A stretch of DNA of 64,000 nucleotides from Listeria valentina (GTDB taxonomy: Bacteria; Bacillota; Bacilli; Lactobacillales; Listeriaceae), in contig NZ_JAATJW010000007.1 in the NCBI RefSeq assembly GCF_011800755.1, positions 1-64,000 on the forward strand, given 5' to 3'. A program made the position numbers and the translations under genes. The notes under the pieces are model-generated. The model made no database searches and had not been told where the DNA came from. It worked only from the letters and a program-made list of their open reading frames with translations. Positions within the stretch are counted from its first letter, which is position 1. Each line of letters opens with the position of its first letter. Of the stretch, positions 17,574 to 28,659 are shown in pieces.

Positions 17574-19834
17574 ACCGGCGCAGAGGAAATATGAGGAGAG
17601 GCGCATTAGCTCTTTTTGTCTTTTTCACTGCGCTTTTCCTCGTTCTTACGGGACGCTTTTTGTATATTCAAATTCGCGGCGTCGTGAACGGGGAACCGCT
17701 TGCGGCACTTGCAAGTAAGCAACATGCGAAAAGTGAAGTCATCGAAGCAAAGCGCGGGTCGATTATTGACAGAAACGGAGAAGTGCTCGCTGAAGATACT
17801 GCCACTTATACACTTGCTGCGGTCGTCTCAAATCGGTTGTCTAAAACAGATAAAAATCCGATGTATGTTACAAATAAAGAAAAAACAGCTGAAGTGCTTA
17901 GCAAATATATTGCGATGTCAAAGGCAGATATCTTGAAGCAATTAAATAAGAAAAAGGTTTATCAAGTCGAGTTTGGAAAAGCAGGCAAAAACATTTCTGT
18001 TGAAACGAAAAAGAAAATCGAAAAAGAAGATTTGCCTGGATTGATTTTTACTAGACAAGCAGAACGCTTTTATCCAAATGGGACTTTTGCAACACAGCTC
18101 ATTGGTTTTGCACAACAAACGGAAGGTCAAAGCGGCGAAAGCTCACTTGTTGGCAAGATGGGCATTGAAAAAAGTTATAATGAGGCTTTAACTGGCGAAA
18201 ATGGCAAGCTGAAATATAGCACAGACCGCATGGGCTATATTTTACCGAATGCTGATAAAAATGTGGAAAAAGCCAAAAATGGTAGTCAAATTGAATTGAC
18301 GCTTGATAAAAAAATTCAAACCTTCTTAGAAGATACGATGACAACAGTCAATGCGAAGTATAAGCCTAAAAATATGATGGCCGTTGTCATGAATCCGAAA
18401 ACGGGTGAAATTTTAGCAATGAGTCAGCGTCCATCCTTTAATCCAACAACTAAAGCTGGTTTGAATGGAAAATCAGCAGGGGTTTGGCAAGATTTACCTG
18501 TCGAGTACGCATATGAGCCGGGCTCTGTTATGAAGATTTTTTCACTGGCATCCGCGATTGATACAGGTGTTTATGACCCGAACGCTTATTTTAAATCGGG
18601 TATCTATAAAGTTGGAGACATTCCGATCCATGACCATAATGGCGGAGTTGGTTGGGGCACGATTCCTTATCGTGAAGGCGTGGAACGTTCTAGTAATGTT
18701 GCTTTTGCCACTTTGCTTAATAAAATGGGAACAGATACGTTTGAAAAGTATCTAACGAAGTTTGGCTTTGGAAAGAAAACTGGCATTCAACTTCCAAATG
18801 AAGCAACTGGTAAAATTCTTTATCACTATCCAGTAGAAAAAGTAACGACTGTTTTTGGTCAAGGAACAACTGTCTCGATGATGCAAATGCTTCAAGGCGC
18901 TTCGGCGATTGCAAGCGATGGCAAAATGAAATTGCCTTATGTGGTTTCTTCCATTACGGATCCAAATACAAATAAAACGTCGAAAACGCAAATGAAAGTT
19001 ACTGGAAATCCAATTAGTGAAGCCACGGCGAAAAAAACACGTGAAGAATTGGAACGCGTTGTGAGTGGGGAACATGGTACAGGGAAACTGTATGCGATTC
19101 CGGGTTATTCTGTCGCTGGTAAAACAGGGACATCACAAATTGCAGATCCAACTTCTGGTAAATATATGACGGGGAAAAATAATTACATCTTTTCCTTCAT
19201 GGGGATGGCACCTGCAAATGATCCAGAAATTGTGATGTATGTGACGATGCAGCAACCGCAGCTTTCAGATACGGAAACAGGTGGAGAAGCAGTTTCCGAG
19301 GTCTTTAATCCCGTTATGAAAAATAGTTTGCAGTATTTGAATATCAAACCGGCTGCTGAAAAGAAACTTTCGAAAATTAAAATGAAAGATTATACAAGTA
19401 AAACGGTGGAAGAAGCGAAAAAAGCGGTGCAACAAGATAAACTTAACCCTATTGTGATTGGAAATGGGAAAAAAATCGTACAGCAAATTCCAAAAGTCGG
19501 AGAAACAATTCTTGAAGGACAAAAAGTCATTTTGATGACAGATGGAGATATGACGGTTCCAGATATGCAAAACTGGTCGCGAGAAGATGCGCTGAAAGTA
19601 TCGGAAATCACGGGAATTCCATTCAGTTTTAGTGGAAGTGGATACGTGGTAAAACAAAGCGCAGCTGCGGGAACAATTTTGAATGATGATACGGAACTCA
19701 AGCTTGAACTTGCGGCTCCGGATTCGATTGAAGCATTTACGAAGAATAATGATGATTCGGATAAGGAAAAGGTGAAGCAAGACACGAATATTCAAGAAAA
19801 TCAAGGTGTAGGTGACCTTTTGACGGGTCAATGA
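17570..19834 (+). CDS. pbpB: Septal transpeptidase PBP2B (class B PBP)
   Basis: PBP2B is the DD-transpeptidase of the division septum. The 754-aa protein has a short cytoplasmic tail, a membrane span (about residues 14-32) and a dimerisation domain (about 55-245). The transpeptidase domain carries the active Ser in GSVMK (about 317-321), SSN (about 373) and KTG (about 517). Two PASTA-like repeats follow (about 595-730, including VPDMQNWSREDALKV). The start ATG overlaps the ftsL stop; ATG 17591 with GAGG upstream is an alternative giving a protein 7 residues shorter. The PASTA tail is as in B. subtilis PBP2B. Confidence 0.95.
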   Translation: MNRRRGNMRRGALALFVFFTALFLVLTGRFLYIQIRGVVNGEPLAALASKQHAKSEVIEAKRGSIIDRNGEVLAEDTATYTLAAVVSNRLSKTDKNPMYVTNKEKTAEVLSKYIAMSKADILKQLNKKKVYQVEFGKAGKNISVETKKKIEKEDLPGLIFTRQAERFYPNGTFATQLIGFAQQTEGQSGESSLVGKMGIEKSYNEALTGENGKLKYSTDRMGYILPNADKNVEKAKNGSQIELTLDKKIQTFLEDTMTTVNAKYKPKNMMAVVMNPKTGEILAMSQRPSFNPTTKAGLNGKSAGVWQDLPVEYAYEPGSVMKIFSLASAIDTGVYDPNAYFKSGIYKVGDIPIHDHNGGVGWGTIPYREGVERSSNVAFATLLNKMGTDTFEKYLTKFGFGKKTGIQLPNEATGKILYHYPVEKVTTVFGQGTTVSMMQMLQGASAIASDGKMKLPYVVSSITDPNTNKTSKTQMKVTGNPISEATAKKTREELERVVSGEHGTGKLYAIPGYSVAGKTGTSQIADPTSGKYMTGKNNYIFSFMGMAPANDPEIVMYVTMQQPQLSDTETGGEAVSEVFNPVMKNSLQYLNIKPAAEKKLSKIKMKDYTSKTVEEAKKAVQQDKLNPIVIGNGKKIVQQIPKVGETILEGQKVILMTDGDMTVPDMQNWSREDALKVSEITGIPFSFSGSGYVVKQSAAAGTILNDDTELKLELAAPDSIEAFTKNNDDSDKEKVKQDTNIQENQGVGDLLTGQ

Positions 19835-19845
19835 TTTTTGCCTAG

Positions 19846-19890
19846 TAGGTATTCTGGCTTCTTTGTCAGAGAAGCCAGAATACCTATTTT
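19846..19890 (+). terminator. Very strong terminator between pbpB and murE
   Basis: TAGGTATTCTGGCTTC (19846-19861) and GAAGCCAGAATACCTA (19871-19886) are perfect 16-bp arms, extendable by one pair, followed by TTTTA. It splits the division cluster into an mraZ-pbpB unit and a murE onward unit, with a promoter for murE required between about 19890 and 19995. Confidence 0.88.
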
Positions 19891-20007
19891 ACTGGGCTTT
19901 AGGTCATATAGAAATGCTTGTTACTTTTTGCTAAGATAGAAAAGGAGATTTTTCGCCTTATTTATTTTAGGAAAGAGCGAAAAGCGAGCTTAAAGGAGAT
20001 GGAAGTT

Positions 20008-21480
20008 GTGAAATTAGAGAAGCTATTAAGCGTGCTGCCGCTTTACTATGGCGCTCAGGATTTGCCGGAAATAGAGATTGAAAAAATTGAACAAGACAGC
20101 CGTAAAGTAAACCCAGGAACTCTTTTTGTTTGTATTGACGGGGAAGTGGTTGATGGGCATCAATTTGCTAAAGTGGCTGAGGAAAAGGGAGCAACGGTGA
20201 TTTTGGCGGAACGTGAGGTGCCTGTATCCATTCCCGTTATTCGCGTTCAAGACACAAAGCGTGCACTCGCGCTTCTTGCCGATCACTTTTATGGTTCACC
20301 AAGTCAACAAATGCATATGATTGGTGTAACTGGGACTAACGGGAAAACGACGGTGACGCATTTAATCGATCAAATTTTGCGGACGCATGGCGAAAAGACG
20401 GGCTTAATCGGAACGATGTACATGCGCATTGCTGAGCGCACGATTGAAACTAAAAACACAACGCCAGGAAGTTTGACGCTGCAGCAAGTTTTCTCTGATA
20501 TGAAGCAAGCTCACGTAACGAGTGCGACGATGGAAGTTTCGAGCCATGCTCTTGTTCAAGGTCGTGTGCACGGAACGGATTTTGATGTAGCGGTTTTTAC
20601 AAATCTTTCGCAAGATCATCTAGACTACCACAAAACGATGGAAGCCTATGCACATGCGAAAAGCTTATTATTTGCTCAACTTGGTAATAAGTTCCAAAAA
20701 GAAGCGCCTAAAATGGCGGTGCTTAATGCTGATGATCCGGCTTCAGAAACGATGAGAGAAGCAACGGCAGTTCCAATTATTACTTACGGAATTGATCACG
20801 ATGCAGATTTTAGAGCCAAGAACATTGAAATTACAAGTAAGGGCTCGACGTTTGATTTAGTTTCGAAAACGGGTGTTCAGAAAGTGCATATTCAAATGAT
20901 CGGGAAATTTAGTATTTATAATGTACTTGCAGCACTGGCCACTTCATTCGTGCTTCAAATTCCTGAAAAAGAAGCCATTCAAACGCTTGGTGAAGTGAAA
21001 GGTGTTTCAGGGCGCTTTGAACTCGTTCATGCTGGACAGGATTTTCCGGTGATTGTCGATTATGCGCATACACCAGATGGGCTGTTAAATGTGCTTGAAA
21101 CGGTGGATGAATTCGCTAAAAAACGTGTGTTTGTCGTTGTAGGTTGCGGCGGGGACCGAGATAAAGGCAAGCGCCCGAAAATGGCGAAAATCGCAGTCGA
21201 TTATGCGACAGATCCGATTTTTACATCAGATAATCCGCGAACAGAAGATCCGCGAACGATTATTCGAGACATGGAAAAAGGCGTAGAAGGAAAAGAATAT
21301 GTCGTGCGTGTCAATCGCAAAGAAGCGATTCAGTATGCGGTCGAGCAAGCTGAAGCAGGCGACGTGATTTTAATTGCCGGAAAAGGTCATGAAGACTACC
21401 AAATTATCGGAACAGAAAAAATTGATTTTGACGATCGTGTTGAAGCACGGTTGGCTATTGAAAAAAAACTAGAACTTTAA
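20008..21480 (+). CDS. murE: UDP-MurNAc-tripeptide synthetase, meso-DAP adding
   Basis: MurE adds meso-diaminopimelate to UDP-MurNAc-Ala-Glu. The 490-aa product has the ATP site [14 protein letters not shown] (about residues 106-119). The DNPR motif in TSDNPRTEDPR (about 406-416) is diagnostic of the meso-DAP-adding type rather than lysine. The GTG start at 20008 has AAAGGAG at ideal spacing; the open frame back to 19918 adds residues outside the family. First gene of the second half of the dcw cluster. Confidence 0.94.
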   Translation: MKLEKLLSVLPLYYGAQDLPEIEIEKIEQDSRKVNPGTLFVCIDGEVVDGHQFAKVAEEKGATVILAEREVPVSIPVIRVQDTKRALALLADHFYGSPSQQMHMIGVTGTNGKTTVTHLIDQILRTHGEKTGLIGTMYMRIAERTIETKNTTPGSLTLQQVFSDMKQAHVTSATMEVSSHALVQGRVHGTDFDVAVFTNLSQDHLDYHKTMEAYAHAKSLLFAQLGNKFQKEAPKMAVLNADDPASETMREATAVPIITYGIDHDADFRAKNIEITSKGSTFDLVSKTGVQKVHIQMIGKFSIYNVLAALATSFVLQIPEKEAIQTLGEVKGVSGRFELVHAGQDFPVIVDYAHTPDGLLNVLETVDEFAKKRVFVVVGCGGDRDKGKRPKMAKIAVDYATDPIFTSDNPRTEDPRTIIRDMEKGVEGKEYVVRVNRKEAIQYAVEQAEAGDVILIAGKGHEDYQIIGTEKIDFDDRVEARLAIEKKLEL

Positions 21481-21525
21481 TACAATAAATAACAGTTTGA
21501 AAGAAAAGATTGGGGAGAAATCATT

Positions 21526-22500
21526 GTGTCATTTTATATGTTATTCACCACGCTTGCGATTGCATTCATTTTAACGGTAGCTTTTGTACCGGTCTTAATT
21601 CCATTTTTAGTTAAGCTGAAATTTGGTCAAAGTATCCGCGAAGAAGGACCGAAGATGCACGCTCAAAAATCAGGAACACCAACAATGGGAGCTGTCGTTT
21701 TCTTAACGGCTATCATGTTCAGTTATTTGGTTATGAGCTTTATCACGAAATCTTTCAGTTTAACAACCGGGTTGCTTTTTATCGCAATCGCACTTTATGG
21801 TGCACTTGGATTTCTCGACGATTATATTAAAGTCGTTAAAAAACGCAATTTAGGCTTAACATCCAAACAAAAATTTCTAGGGCAATTGGCCATCGCTGTG
21901 TTATTTTTCCTTGTTTATCATTTTGGAAATTTTTCAGAGACACTGCGCGTTCCATTTACACAAATTGAAGTGAACTTAGGCTGGTTTTTCTTGTTGTTTG
22001 TTTTGTTCTGGCTCGTTGGTTTTTCCAATGCGGTCAACTTAACAGACGGCTTAGATGGCCTTGTTTCAGGACTTTCAAGTATTGCCTTTGCAGCATTCGG
22101 CGTGATTGCTGTCGTGCAAAATCAGTTTGAAGTCGCTTTGTTCTGTTTTGCAGTAGTCGGGGGCATGCTTGGGTTTCTTCTATTTAACAAGAACCCTGCG
22201 AAAATATTTATGGGCGATACCGGCTCGCTTGCGCTCGGTGGGGCACTTGCAGCCGTTTCGATTTTGCTGAAGCAAGAATGGCTTCTCCTTTTAATTGGGA
22301 TTGTTTTTGTTATTGAAACAGCATCCGTGATTTTACAAGTTTCTTATTTCAAGCTGACACACGGCAAGCGACTATTTCGAATGACGCCGATCCATCATCA
22401 CTTTGAACTAGGTGGTTGGAATGAGTGGCGTGTTGTTCTAACATTTTGGGGAGTAGGGTTACTTGCTGCAGTAGCAGCCATTTTAATGGTACAGTTATAA
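21526..22500 (+). CDS. mraY: Phospho-MurNAc-pentapeptide transferase (lipid I synthase)
   Basis: MraY transfers phospho-MurNAc-pentapeptide to undecaprenyl phosphate in the membrane. The 324-aa polytopic product shows the conserved cytoplasmic loops: [51 protein letters not shown] and [13 protein letters not shown]. All expected catalytic aspartates and the HHH loop are present. GTG start with TTGGGGAG upstream. The length is the family norm. Confidence 0.96.
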   Translation: MSFYMLFTTLAIAFILTVAFVPVLIPFLVKLKFGQSIREEGPKMHAQKSGTPTMGAVVFLTAIMFSYLVMSFITKSFSLTTGLLFIAIALYGALGFLDDYIKVVKKRNLGLTSKQKFLGQLAIAVLFFLVYHFGNFSETLRVPFTQIEVNLGWFFLLFVLFWLVGFSNAVNLTDGLDGLVSGLSSIAFAAFGVIAVVQNQFEVALFCFAVVGGMLGFLLFNKNPAKIFMGDTGSLALGGALAAVSILLKQEWLLLLIGIVFVIETASVILQVSYFKLTHGKRLFRMTPIHHHFELGGWNEWRVVLTFWGVGLLAAVAAILMVQL

Positions 22501-22595
22501 GCGATTTTTAGCGTCTCTAGAAGGTTCTTTTTGGCCGTTTAGTTGACGCTTTCAGTCGTTTTTAGCAAAAAAGGGAGATATCGGAGGCTAACAAA

Positions 22596-23963
22596 ATGAA
22601 AAATATTGAAATGTATTATCATAAAAAGGTACTTGTACTAGGGCTTGCGAAAAGTGGCGTGAGCGCTGCGAGTTTACTGCATAAATTAGGGGCGTTTGTC
22701 ACGGTAAATGACCAATTGCCATTCAGTGAAAATCCAGAAGCACAAGGCTTGCTCGAGCAAGGCATTAAAGTGATTTGCGGGAGCCATCCGACAGAACTTT
22801 TGGATGAGGGCTTTGAACTTCTCGTGAAAAATCCAGGAATTCCTTATAACAATCCGATGGTCGCAAAAGCTGAGCGATTAAACATTCCGGTAATTACAGA
22901 AGTGGAACTTGCTTATCAAATTTCGGAAGCGCCAATCATTGGGATTACAGGGACTAATGGGAAAACAACAACGACAACGATTATTGACCGAATGTTAAAC
23001 GAAATGGTTGCGGGAAAATCACTTCTTGCTGGAAACATTGGCTTCCCAGCATCAGCGGTTGCGGAAAACGCAACGAGCGATCAGTGGATTACAATGGAAC
23101 TCTCTTCCTTCCAGTTAATGGGAGTTTCTACATTTAAACCCAAAATTTCTGTTATCACAAACATTTACGAGGCGCATCTTGATTATCACAAGACGCGCGA
23201 AGAATATGTGGCAGCAAAATGGAACATTCAAAAAAACCAAACGAAAGAGGATGTTCTTGTCATCAATTGGGATCAAGAAGAACTACAAGGATTGACGCGA
23301 AAAACGGCAGCTCGTGTGATTCCTTTTTCAACGACACAGCGTCTTTCAGAAGGTGCCTATGTCCAAAACAATCAGCTGATGTTTAATGATGAAGTAATCG
23401 GCTCGCGTGAGGATATTCTTCTTCCAGGGGATCATAATCTCGAAAACATTCTGGCTGCTATTGCCACTGTAAAAACAATTGGTGTACCTAATGAAGCGAT
23501 TATGACGGTTCTTAAAACCTTTAAAGGCGTACCACATCGTACGCAGTTTGTGACTGAATTTAATGGGCGTAAATTTTATAACGACTCCAAGGCTACAAAT
23601 ATTTTAGCGACACAAAGTGCCTTAAAAGGCTTCAAACAACCCATTGTGCTTCTTGCTGGTGGATTGGACCGGGGAAATGAGTTTGATGAATTAATGCCAT
23701 TTTTACGAAATGTGAAAGATGTTGTTGTGTTCGGGGAAACGGCAGACAAAATTGCGCGAGTGGCTAAAGAAACTGGAACGACGGTGCACTATGTCAAAGA
23801 TGTTGAAGATGCTGTTCCAGTAGCTTACAAAGCATCTCAACCTGGGGATGTGATTTTACTTTCACCAGCTTGTGCAAGTTGGGATCAATACCGAACTTTT
23901 GAAGTACGAGGAAATGCATACATGCGGGCGATTCGCGTGCTAACTGATGAGGTGGAAAAATGA
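22596..23963 (+). CDS. murD: UDP-MurNAc-L-alanine:D-glutamate ligase
   Basis: MurD adds D-glutamate to UDP-MurNAc-L-Ala. The 455-aa product has [21 protein letters not shown] at the N-terminus, the ATP site [15 protein letters not shown] (about residues 116-130), and the C-domain motifs [13 protein letters not shown] and [12 protein letters not shown]. The start has CGGAGG upstream. The 95-bp gap after mraY contains a small stem (AGCGTC 22510 / GACGCT 22544) but no clear terminator, so the genes are probably cotranscribed. Confidence 0.96.
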   Translation: MKNIEMYYHKKVLVLGLAKSGVSAASLLHKLGAFVTVNDQLPFSENPEAQGLLEQGIKVICGSHPTELLDEGFELLVKNPGIPYNNPMVAKAERLNIPVITEVELAYQISEAPIIGITGTNGKTTTTTIIDRMLNEMVAGKSLLAGNIGFPASAVAENATSDQWITMELSSFQLMGVSTFKPKISVITNIYEAHLDYHKTREEYVAAKWNIQKNQTKEDVLVINWDQEELQGLTRKTAARVIPFSTTQRLSEGAYVQNNQLMFNDEVIGSREDILLPGDHNLENILAAIATVKTIGVPNEAIMTVLKTFKGVPHRTQFVTEFNGRKFYNDSKATNILATQSALKGFKQPIVLLAGGLDRGNEFDELMPFLRNVKDVVVFGETADKIARVAKETGTTVHYVKDVEDAVPVAYKASQPGDVILLSPACASWDQYRTFEVRGNAYMRAIRVLTDEVEK

Positions 23964-25054
23964 AAATTGTACTAACAGGAGGCGGAACGGGAGGTCACAT
24001 TTTCCCGGCGCTTGCTTTCATCCGAGAATGTAAAAAAGAATACCCAGATGCTGAGTTTTTGTACATCGGTACCTCAAAAGGTCTTGAAGCAGATCTAGTT
24101 CCGCGTGAAGGCATTGCTTTTGAAGCGATTGAAATTACAGGTTTTAAACGTTCGTTTTCACTTGATAACTTTAAGACGATTGCTCGTTTCTTCAAAGGAA
24201 CAAAACGAAGTAAGGAAATCTTACGACGCTTTAATCCGGATTGTGTCATCGGAACAGGCGGATATGTATGTGGACCAGTGGTTTATGCGGCAAGCAAGCT
24301 TAAAATTCCAACGATTATTCACGAACAAAATAGCGTGGCTGGGCTGACCAATAAATTTTTGAGCCGTTATGTGGACAAAATCGCTATTTGTTTTGAAGAA
24401 GTCAGCGATTCCTTTCCGTCAGAGAAAATTGTCTTTACGGGAAATCCGCGGGCTTCCGAAGTGGTGAACATCGAAACAACGAATGCACTCGAAGCCTATC
24501 AATTAGATAGCGCCAAACCCACCGTTCTTGCTTTCGGGGGGAGTAGGGGTGCAAGGCCGCTTAATGAAGCCGTTTGGAACATCTTGCCCGAGTGGAAAGA
24601 TAAGGACTACCAGCTGCTTTATGTGACCGGAAATGTACACTACGAAAAAATAAAAGAAGAGCTCAAAACCCTTAATTTGGGTGAAAACATCAGTGTGGTT
24701 CCTTTCGTCTACAATATGCCTGAAGTTTTAAACGAAGTCGAGCTTGTGATTTCGCGGGCAGGGGCAACTACGATTGCGGAATTGACTTCACTTGGCGTGC
24801 CTAGTGTTTTAATTCCAAGCCCCTATGTAACGGCGAATCACCAAGAAAAAAATGCTCGTTCCCTTGAAAAAAGCGGGGCTAGCGTTGTCATAACAGAATC
24901 CGAGCTTGAGCAAACGGATTTAATGGCACAAATTGATGCGATCATGTCAGATAAGGCGACGCTTGATGAGATGGCGTTTCACGCTGGTGAGTTAGGTATT
25001 CCTGATGCTGCTAAGCGACTGGTGGACTTGTCTGTGAGTCTCATGAAAGCTTAA
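23960..25054 (+). CDS. murG: Undecaprenyl-PP-MurNAc-pentapeptide GlcNAc transferase
   Basis: MurG converts lipid I to lipid II at the inner face of the membrane. The 364-aa GT-B enzyme has the glycine-rich start [16 protein letters not shown] (about residues 5-20), the linker motif GTGGYVCGP, and the donor-site motifs LAFGGSRGA (about 189-197) and [11 protein letters not shown] (about 268-278). It overlaps murD by 4 bp (ATGA), which implies translational coupling. No murB follows, unlike Bacillus. Confidence 0.95.
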   Translation: MKIVLTGGGTGGHIFPALAFIRECKKEYPDAEFLYIGTSKGLEADLVPREGIAFEAIEITGFKRSFSLDNFKTIARFFKGTKRSKEILRRFNPDCVIGTGGYVCGPVVYAASKLKIPTIIHEQNSVAGLTNKFLSRYVDKIAICFEEVSDSFPSEKIVFTGNPRASEVVNIETTNALEAYQLDSAKPTVLAFGGSRGARPLNEAVWNILPEWKDKDYQLLYVTGNVHYEKIKEELKTLNLGENISVVPFVYNMPEVLNEVELVISRAGATTIAELTSLGVPSVLIPSPYVTANHQEKNARSLEKSGASVVITESELEQTDLMAQIDAIMSDKATLDEMAFHAGELGIPDAAKRLVDLSVSLMKA

Positions 25055-25089
25055 TTAAGTAAACGAGAACAAAGGAGGTGAGGTTTTAA

Positions 25090-25875
25090 ATGGCGAAAAA
25101 CAAAAAAGTGGTTTCGATCGAAAGCCGCATTCCTGAATTAAAGAAATATCGTAAGAAAAGATTGGTTCGCCATTTAATTCTTCTGATAGGTTTCTTTGTT
25201 CTTCTGATTCTCGCAACTTTGTATTTTTTGTCTCCGATTAGCAAAGTAGAGACGATCTATGTTTCTGGAAATCGTGAATTAACGGAGCAAGATGTGCGAT
25301 CGGATAGTGGCGTTCAAAAAGGTGACTATATGATCGCTATCAATAACAAAAATGTAGCAGAACAACTTGAAAAAAATAAAATGATCAAAAAAGCAGTCGT
25401 TGAAAAAAGTGGGCTGCGGAAGGTTAAAATCAAAATTACTGAATACAAAACGATCGGGTATCAGCCAAGAGACGGTTTTTACTATGAGATTCTTGAGAAT
25501 GGCGAGCTATTACTAGAACGAGCAAGAAAATTCCCGATTGGAAATCGTGTACTCTTTTTCAATTTTAAAAATGACGACGTGCTGAAAGATATGGTGAAGG
25601 AGTGGAAAAAGTTACCAGTAAGTGTTCAAAATGCTGTATCTGAAATCCATTTGAAACTGACAAAAAGTGATCCTGAACACATTTTATTGTACATGAATGA
25701 TGGCAACCAAGTGACGGCAACGATTCACGGGTTCGCAGATAAAATGAGTTACTATCCTTCGATTTCAGCTCAATTAAACACAGGACAAAAAGGTGTCATT
25801 GATCTTGAAGTAGGGGCCTATTTTGAAAGCTATTATAAAAAGAAACAAGAAAAGGAAAAAGCAGAATCCGAATGA
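25090..25875 (+). CDS. divIB: Cell division protein DivIB/FtsQ
   Basis: DivIB is a bitopic division protein that partners FtsL and DivIC. The 261-aa product has a basic cytoplasmic region (RKKRLVRH) and one membrane span (about residues 27-46). A POTRA domain begins at VETIYVSGNRELTEQDVRS (about 53-71), a beta domain follows, and the tail is charged (KKKQEKEKAESE). AAAGGAGG lies 11 bp before the ATG. A weak GGGG/CCCC hairpin with T-run lies downstream at about 25898-25923. Confidence 0.93.
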   Translation: MAKNKKVVSIESRIPELKKYRKKRLVRHLILLIGFFVLLILATLYFLSPISKVETIYVSGNRELTEQDVRSDSGVQKGDYMIAINNKNVAEQLEKNKMIKKAVVEKSGLRKVKIKITEYKTIGYQPRDGFYYEILENGELLLERARKFPIGNRVLFFNFKNDDVLKDMVKEWKKLPVSVQNAVSEIHLKLTKSDPEHILLYMNDGNQVTATIHGFADKMSYYPSISAQLNTGQKGVIDLEVGAYFESYYKKKQEKEKAESE

Positions 25876-25897
25876 TTCTATAGAAAATTTGTCCAAT

Positions 25898-25923
25898 AGG
25901 GGGTCGTTTGTTCCCCTTTTTCT
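25898..25923 (+). terminator. Short terminator-like hairpin after divIB
   Basis: AGGGGG and CCCCTT flank a loop of about 9 nt, followed by T-rich sequence. The stem is short, so partial read-through into ftsA is likely. The remaining 180 bp before ftsA must hold its promoter, but I see no clear consensus. Confidence 0.5.
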
Positions 25924-26110
25924 ATGATTTGCTTGGTAATTCTTAAAAAATGTTCAAAATTTGATCTTTGTACTTTAATTCAAAAGTTTGTTGGTGTAGA
26001 CTAGAGTATAGGTAAATCTAACATAGTCTAAAAAGCGTCAACATGAAAATAAGAAATCGCATAAATAAAATGAAAGTGTACACGAATGAAAACAAAGGAG
26101 GTGCCGATCA

Positions 26111-27394
26111 GTGGGAGAAAGTGAAATTTATGTGAGCCTTGATATTGGCTCTTCAAAAATTAAAGTAATCATCGCGGAAATTGCAAATGACCGTTTGAAT
26201 ATTATAGGTGTTGGTGACGTTGAATCGGAAGGAATTAAAAAAGGCATTGTTATTGATATTGATAAAGCCGTAGATTCAATCAAACAAGCAATTCAAAAAG
26301 CTGAGCGAATGGTTGGAGTTGAAATTTCACAAGTGATTGTCGGAATCGTCTCTAATCAAATTATGCTTGAAGACAGTCGCGGCATTGTTGCGGTTAGTGG
26401 TGATAATTCTGAAATTACAGATCATGATGTATGGAACGTCCTTGATTCTGCACAAGTTGCTCCGCTTAGCCCTGAACGAGAAGTGATCAGTCTTATTCCG
26501 CATCAATTTATTGTTGATGGTTTCGATGGAATAACAGATCCGCGTGGCATGAGTGGTGTGCGTTTAGAAATGGAAGGCTCACTTGTAACAGGTTCAAAAA
26601 CAATCTTACATAACATCCTCCGCTGCGTAGAACGAGCTGGACTGGAAATTACTGAAATTGTGCTACAGCCACTTGCTGAAGCTGCTATTTCGATGACAAA
26701 TGACGATAAAGAATTTGGAACCGCACTTGTGAATATTGGAGCGGGAACAACGACGATCAGTCTATTTGATCAAGGAAAACTGGTGGCAACAAGTTCAATT
26801 CCTGTTGGTGGAGAAAATATCACGAAAGACTTATCACTCGGGTTAAATACTTCAACAGCAAATGCTGAAAAAGTGAAGCTTGAGCATGGTTATGCTTTTT
26901 ATGATGATGCTTCACAAGATGAAGTATTTTCGGTGGATGTGATTGGCTCCGATCAGCAACAACATTTCAATCAACTTGAGATCGCGGATATCATTGAAGC
27001 GAGACTGGAAGAAATTTTTGAACTCGTTCAAGAAGAAGTTTACCGCATGGGAGCGAGAAACTTGCAAGGTGGTTACATCTTAACCGGTGGCACAATGGGA
27101 ATGCCGGGTGCAATTGATCTTGCTGGGAAAACGCTTGGTAGTCATGCAAGGCTTGCAATGCCAGATTATATTGGAGTTAGAGATCCAGCTTATACAACGG
27201 CCGTTGGTTTGATCCAATATGCTTATGAATTAGAGGGGCTTGAAGGGCGAGACCTTGGAAGTGAGACTTCAGCTTATCATGAAGAAAGCGAAGGGCGAGC
27301 TGAAAAGAAAGCGAAAGCACCTAAACCTAAAAAATCTGATGATGAAAAAGTAACAACGAAAATGAAAAATTTCTTTGGCGCGTTTTTTGAATAA
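26111..27394 (+). CDS. ftsA: Cell division protein FtsA
   Basis: FtsA is an actin-like ATPase that tethers FtsZ to the membrane. The 427-aa product has the phosphate-1 motif VSLDIGSSKIKVIIAE (about residues 8-23), LVNIGAGTTTISLFDQG (about 204-220) and GGYILTGGTMGMPG (about 318-331). It ends in a Lys-rich linker and the amphipathic membrane-targeting helix TTKMKNFFGAFFE. The start is GTG with AAAGGAGGTG upstream. It precedes ftsZ by 43 bp. Confidence 0.96.
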   Translation: MGESEIYVSLDIGSSKIKVIIAEIANDRLNIIGVGDVESEGIKKGIVIDIDKAVDSIKQAIQKAERMVGVEISQVIVGIVSNQIMLEDSRGIVAVSGDNSEITDHDVWNVLDSAQVAPLSPEREVISLIPHQFIVDGFDGITDPRGMSGVRLEMEGSLVTGSKTILHNILRCVERAGLEITEIVLQPLAEAAISMTNDDKEFGTALVNIGAGTTTISLFDQGKLVATSSIPVGGENITKDLSLGLNTSTANAEKVKLEHGYAFYDDASQDEVFSVDVIGSDQQQHFNQLEIADIIEARLEEIFELVQEEVYRMGARNLQGGYILTGGTMGMPGAIDLAGKTLGSHARLAMPDYIGVRDPAYTTAVGLIQYAYELEGLEGRDLGSETSAYHEESEGRAEKKAKAPKPKKSDDEKVTTKMKNFFGAFFE

Positions 27395-27437
27395 TAGCTG
27401 CGATTAAAAAATCAAGAAAGTAGTAGGAGGAAATAGA

Positions 27438-28607
27438 ATGTTAGAGTTTGAAACCAATTCTGAAAGCTTGGCAACGATTAAAGTAATTGGCGTCGGCGGT
27501 GGCGGAAATAACGCTGTTAATCGCATGATCGAACACGGCGTTCAAGGCGTTGAATTTATTTCTGTTAATACAGATGCCCAAGCCCTTAATTTAGCTAAAT
27601 CAGAAGTAAAACTACAGATCGGTTCAAAGCTTACTCGTGGGCTTGGAGCTGGAGCTGTCCCTGAAATCGGGAAAAAAGCGGCAGAAGAAAGCCGTGAAGT
27701 TATTGAAGAAGCATTAAAAGGTGCCGACATGGTATTTGTTACTGCCGGAATGGGCGGCGGCACAGGAACTGGTGCAGCCCCAGTTATTGCACAAATTGCA
27801 AAGGAAATGGGCGCTCTAACAGTTGGCGTGATTACGCGACCATTTGGTTTCGAGGGGCCAAAACGCTCGAAACAAGCGGTTTCTGGAACAGAAGCAATGA
27901 AAGAAGCAGTGGATACACTGATTGTGATTCCAAACGATCGTTTACTTCAAATTGTGGATAAAAACACACCGATGCTTGAAGCGTTCCGTGAAGCGGATAA
28001 TGTTCTTCGTCAAGGGGTTCAAGGGATTTCTGATTTGATTGCAGTACCTGGGCTTATCAACTTGGACTTTGCTGATGTGAAAACGATCATGACGAATCGT
28101 GGATCAGCTCTTATGGGAATTGGAATTGCAACGGGTGAAAACCGCGCGGCAGATGCTGCTAAAAAAGCAATTTCTTCTCCACTACTTGAAACATCGATTG
28201 ATGGAGCTAAAGGTGTGCTGATGAACATTACAGGCGGATCAAATCTTAGCTTGTATGAAGTTCAAGAAGCAGCAGAAATCGTATCAAATGCTTCTGATCC
28301 AGAAGTGAATATGATTTTTGGCTCTGTTATTAACGATGATTTAAAAGATGAACTTGTTGTAACAGTGATTGCTACTGGTTTTGATGAATCGAAACAACAA
28401 ACGGTTCAACCAAGACGTGCGGCAGGTCAAAAAATTGATGTGAATCGGCCAAATTATGCTAAACCTGAAGAGTCACGCAGACCGATTGAAAATGATTCAG
28501 CTGAACAACAAGCGCCTTCTTACCGTGAAGAAGAACCAGCAAGCACAGATCATGGAGATGTTGATGTTCCGGCGTTCATTCGCAATCGTAATAGACGTAA
28601 ACGTTAA
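27438..28607 (+). CDS. ftsZ: Cell division GTPase FtsZ
   Basis: FtsZ is the tubulin homologue that forms the Z ring. The 389-aa product has [18 protein letters not shown] near the start, the GTP signature [10 protein letters not shown] (about residues 107-116), the T7 loop [11 protein letters not shown] (about 206-216), a variable linker rich in Glu/Pro/Gln, and the conserved C-terminal peptide [14 protein letters not shown] that binds FtsA and SepF. TAGGAGG lies upstream of the ATG. Confidence 0.98.
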   Translation: MLEFETNSESLATIKVIGVGGGGNNAVNRMIEHGVQGVEFISVNTDAQALNLAKSEVKLQIGSKLTRGLGAGAVPEIGKKAAEESREVIEEALKGADMVFVTAGMGGGTGTGAAPVIAQIAKEMGALTVGVITRPFGFEGPKRSKQAVSGTEAMKEAVDTLIVIPNDRLLQIVDKNTPMLEAFREADNVLRQGVQGISDLIAVPGLINLDFADVKTIMTNRGSALMGIGIATGENRAADAAKKAISSPLLETSIDGAKGVLMNITGGSNLSLYEVQEAAEIVSNASDPEVNMIFGSVINDDLKDELVVTVIATGFDESKQQTVQPRRAAGQKIDVNRPNYAKPEESRRPIENDSAEQQAPSYREEEPASTDHGDVDVPAFIRNRNRRKR

Positions 28608-28659
28608 AAATGTTTGAAGCGTTAGAATTCGGGAATTCAAATGAACAAAGGTGACGCAG

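Noticed and set aside
19265-19831. 188-aa open frame on the minus strand within pbpB
   Set aside because: Antisense to the conserved PBP C-terminus, with a composition of Phe/Arg/Ile/Cys typical of reading AT-rich coding sequence backwards.
22501-22595. Stem AGCGTC/GACGCT between mraY and murD as a terminator
   Set aside because: The stem is short with a 28-nt loop and no T-run after the second arm, and the genes are expected to be cotranscribed.
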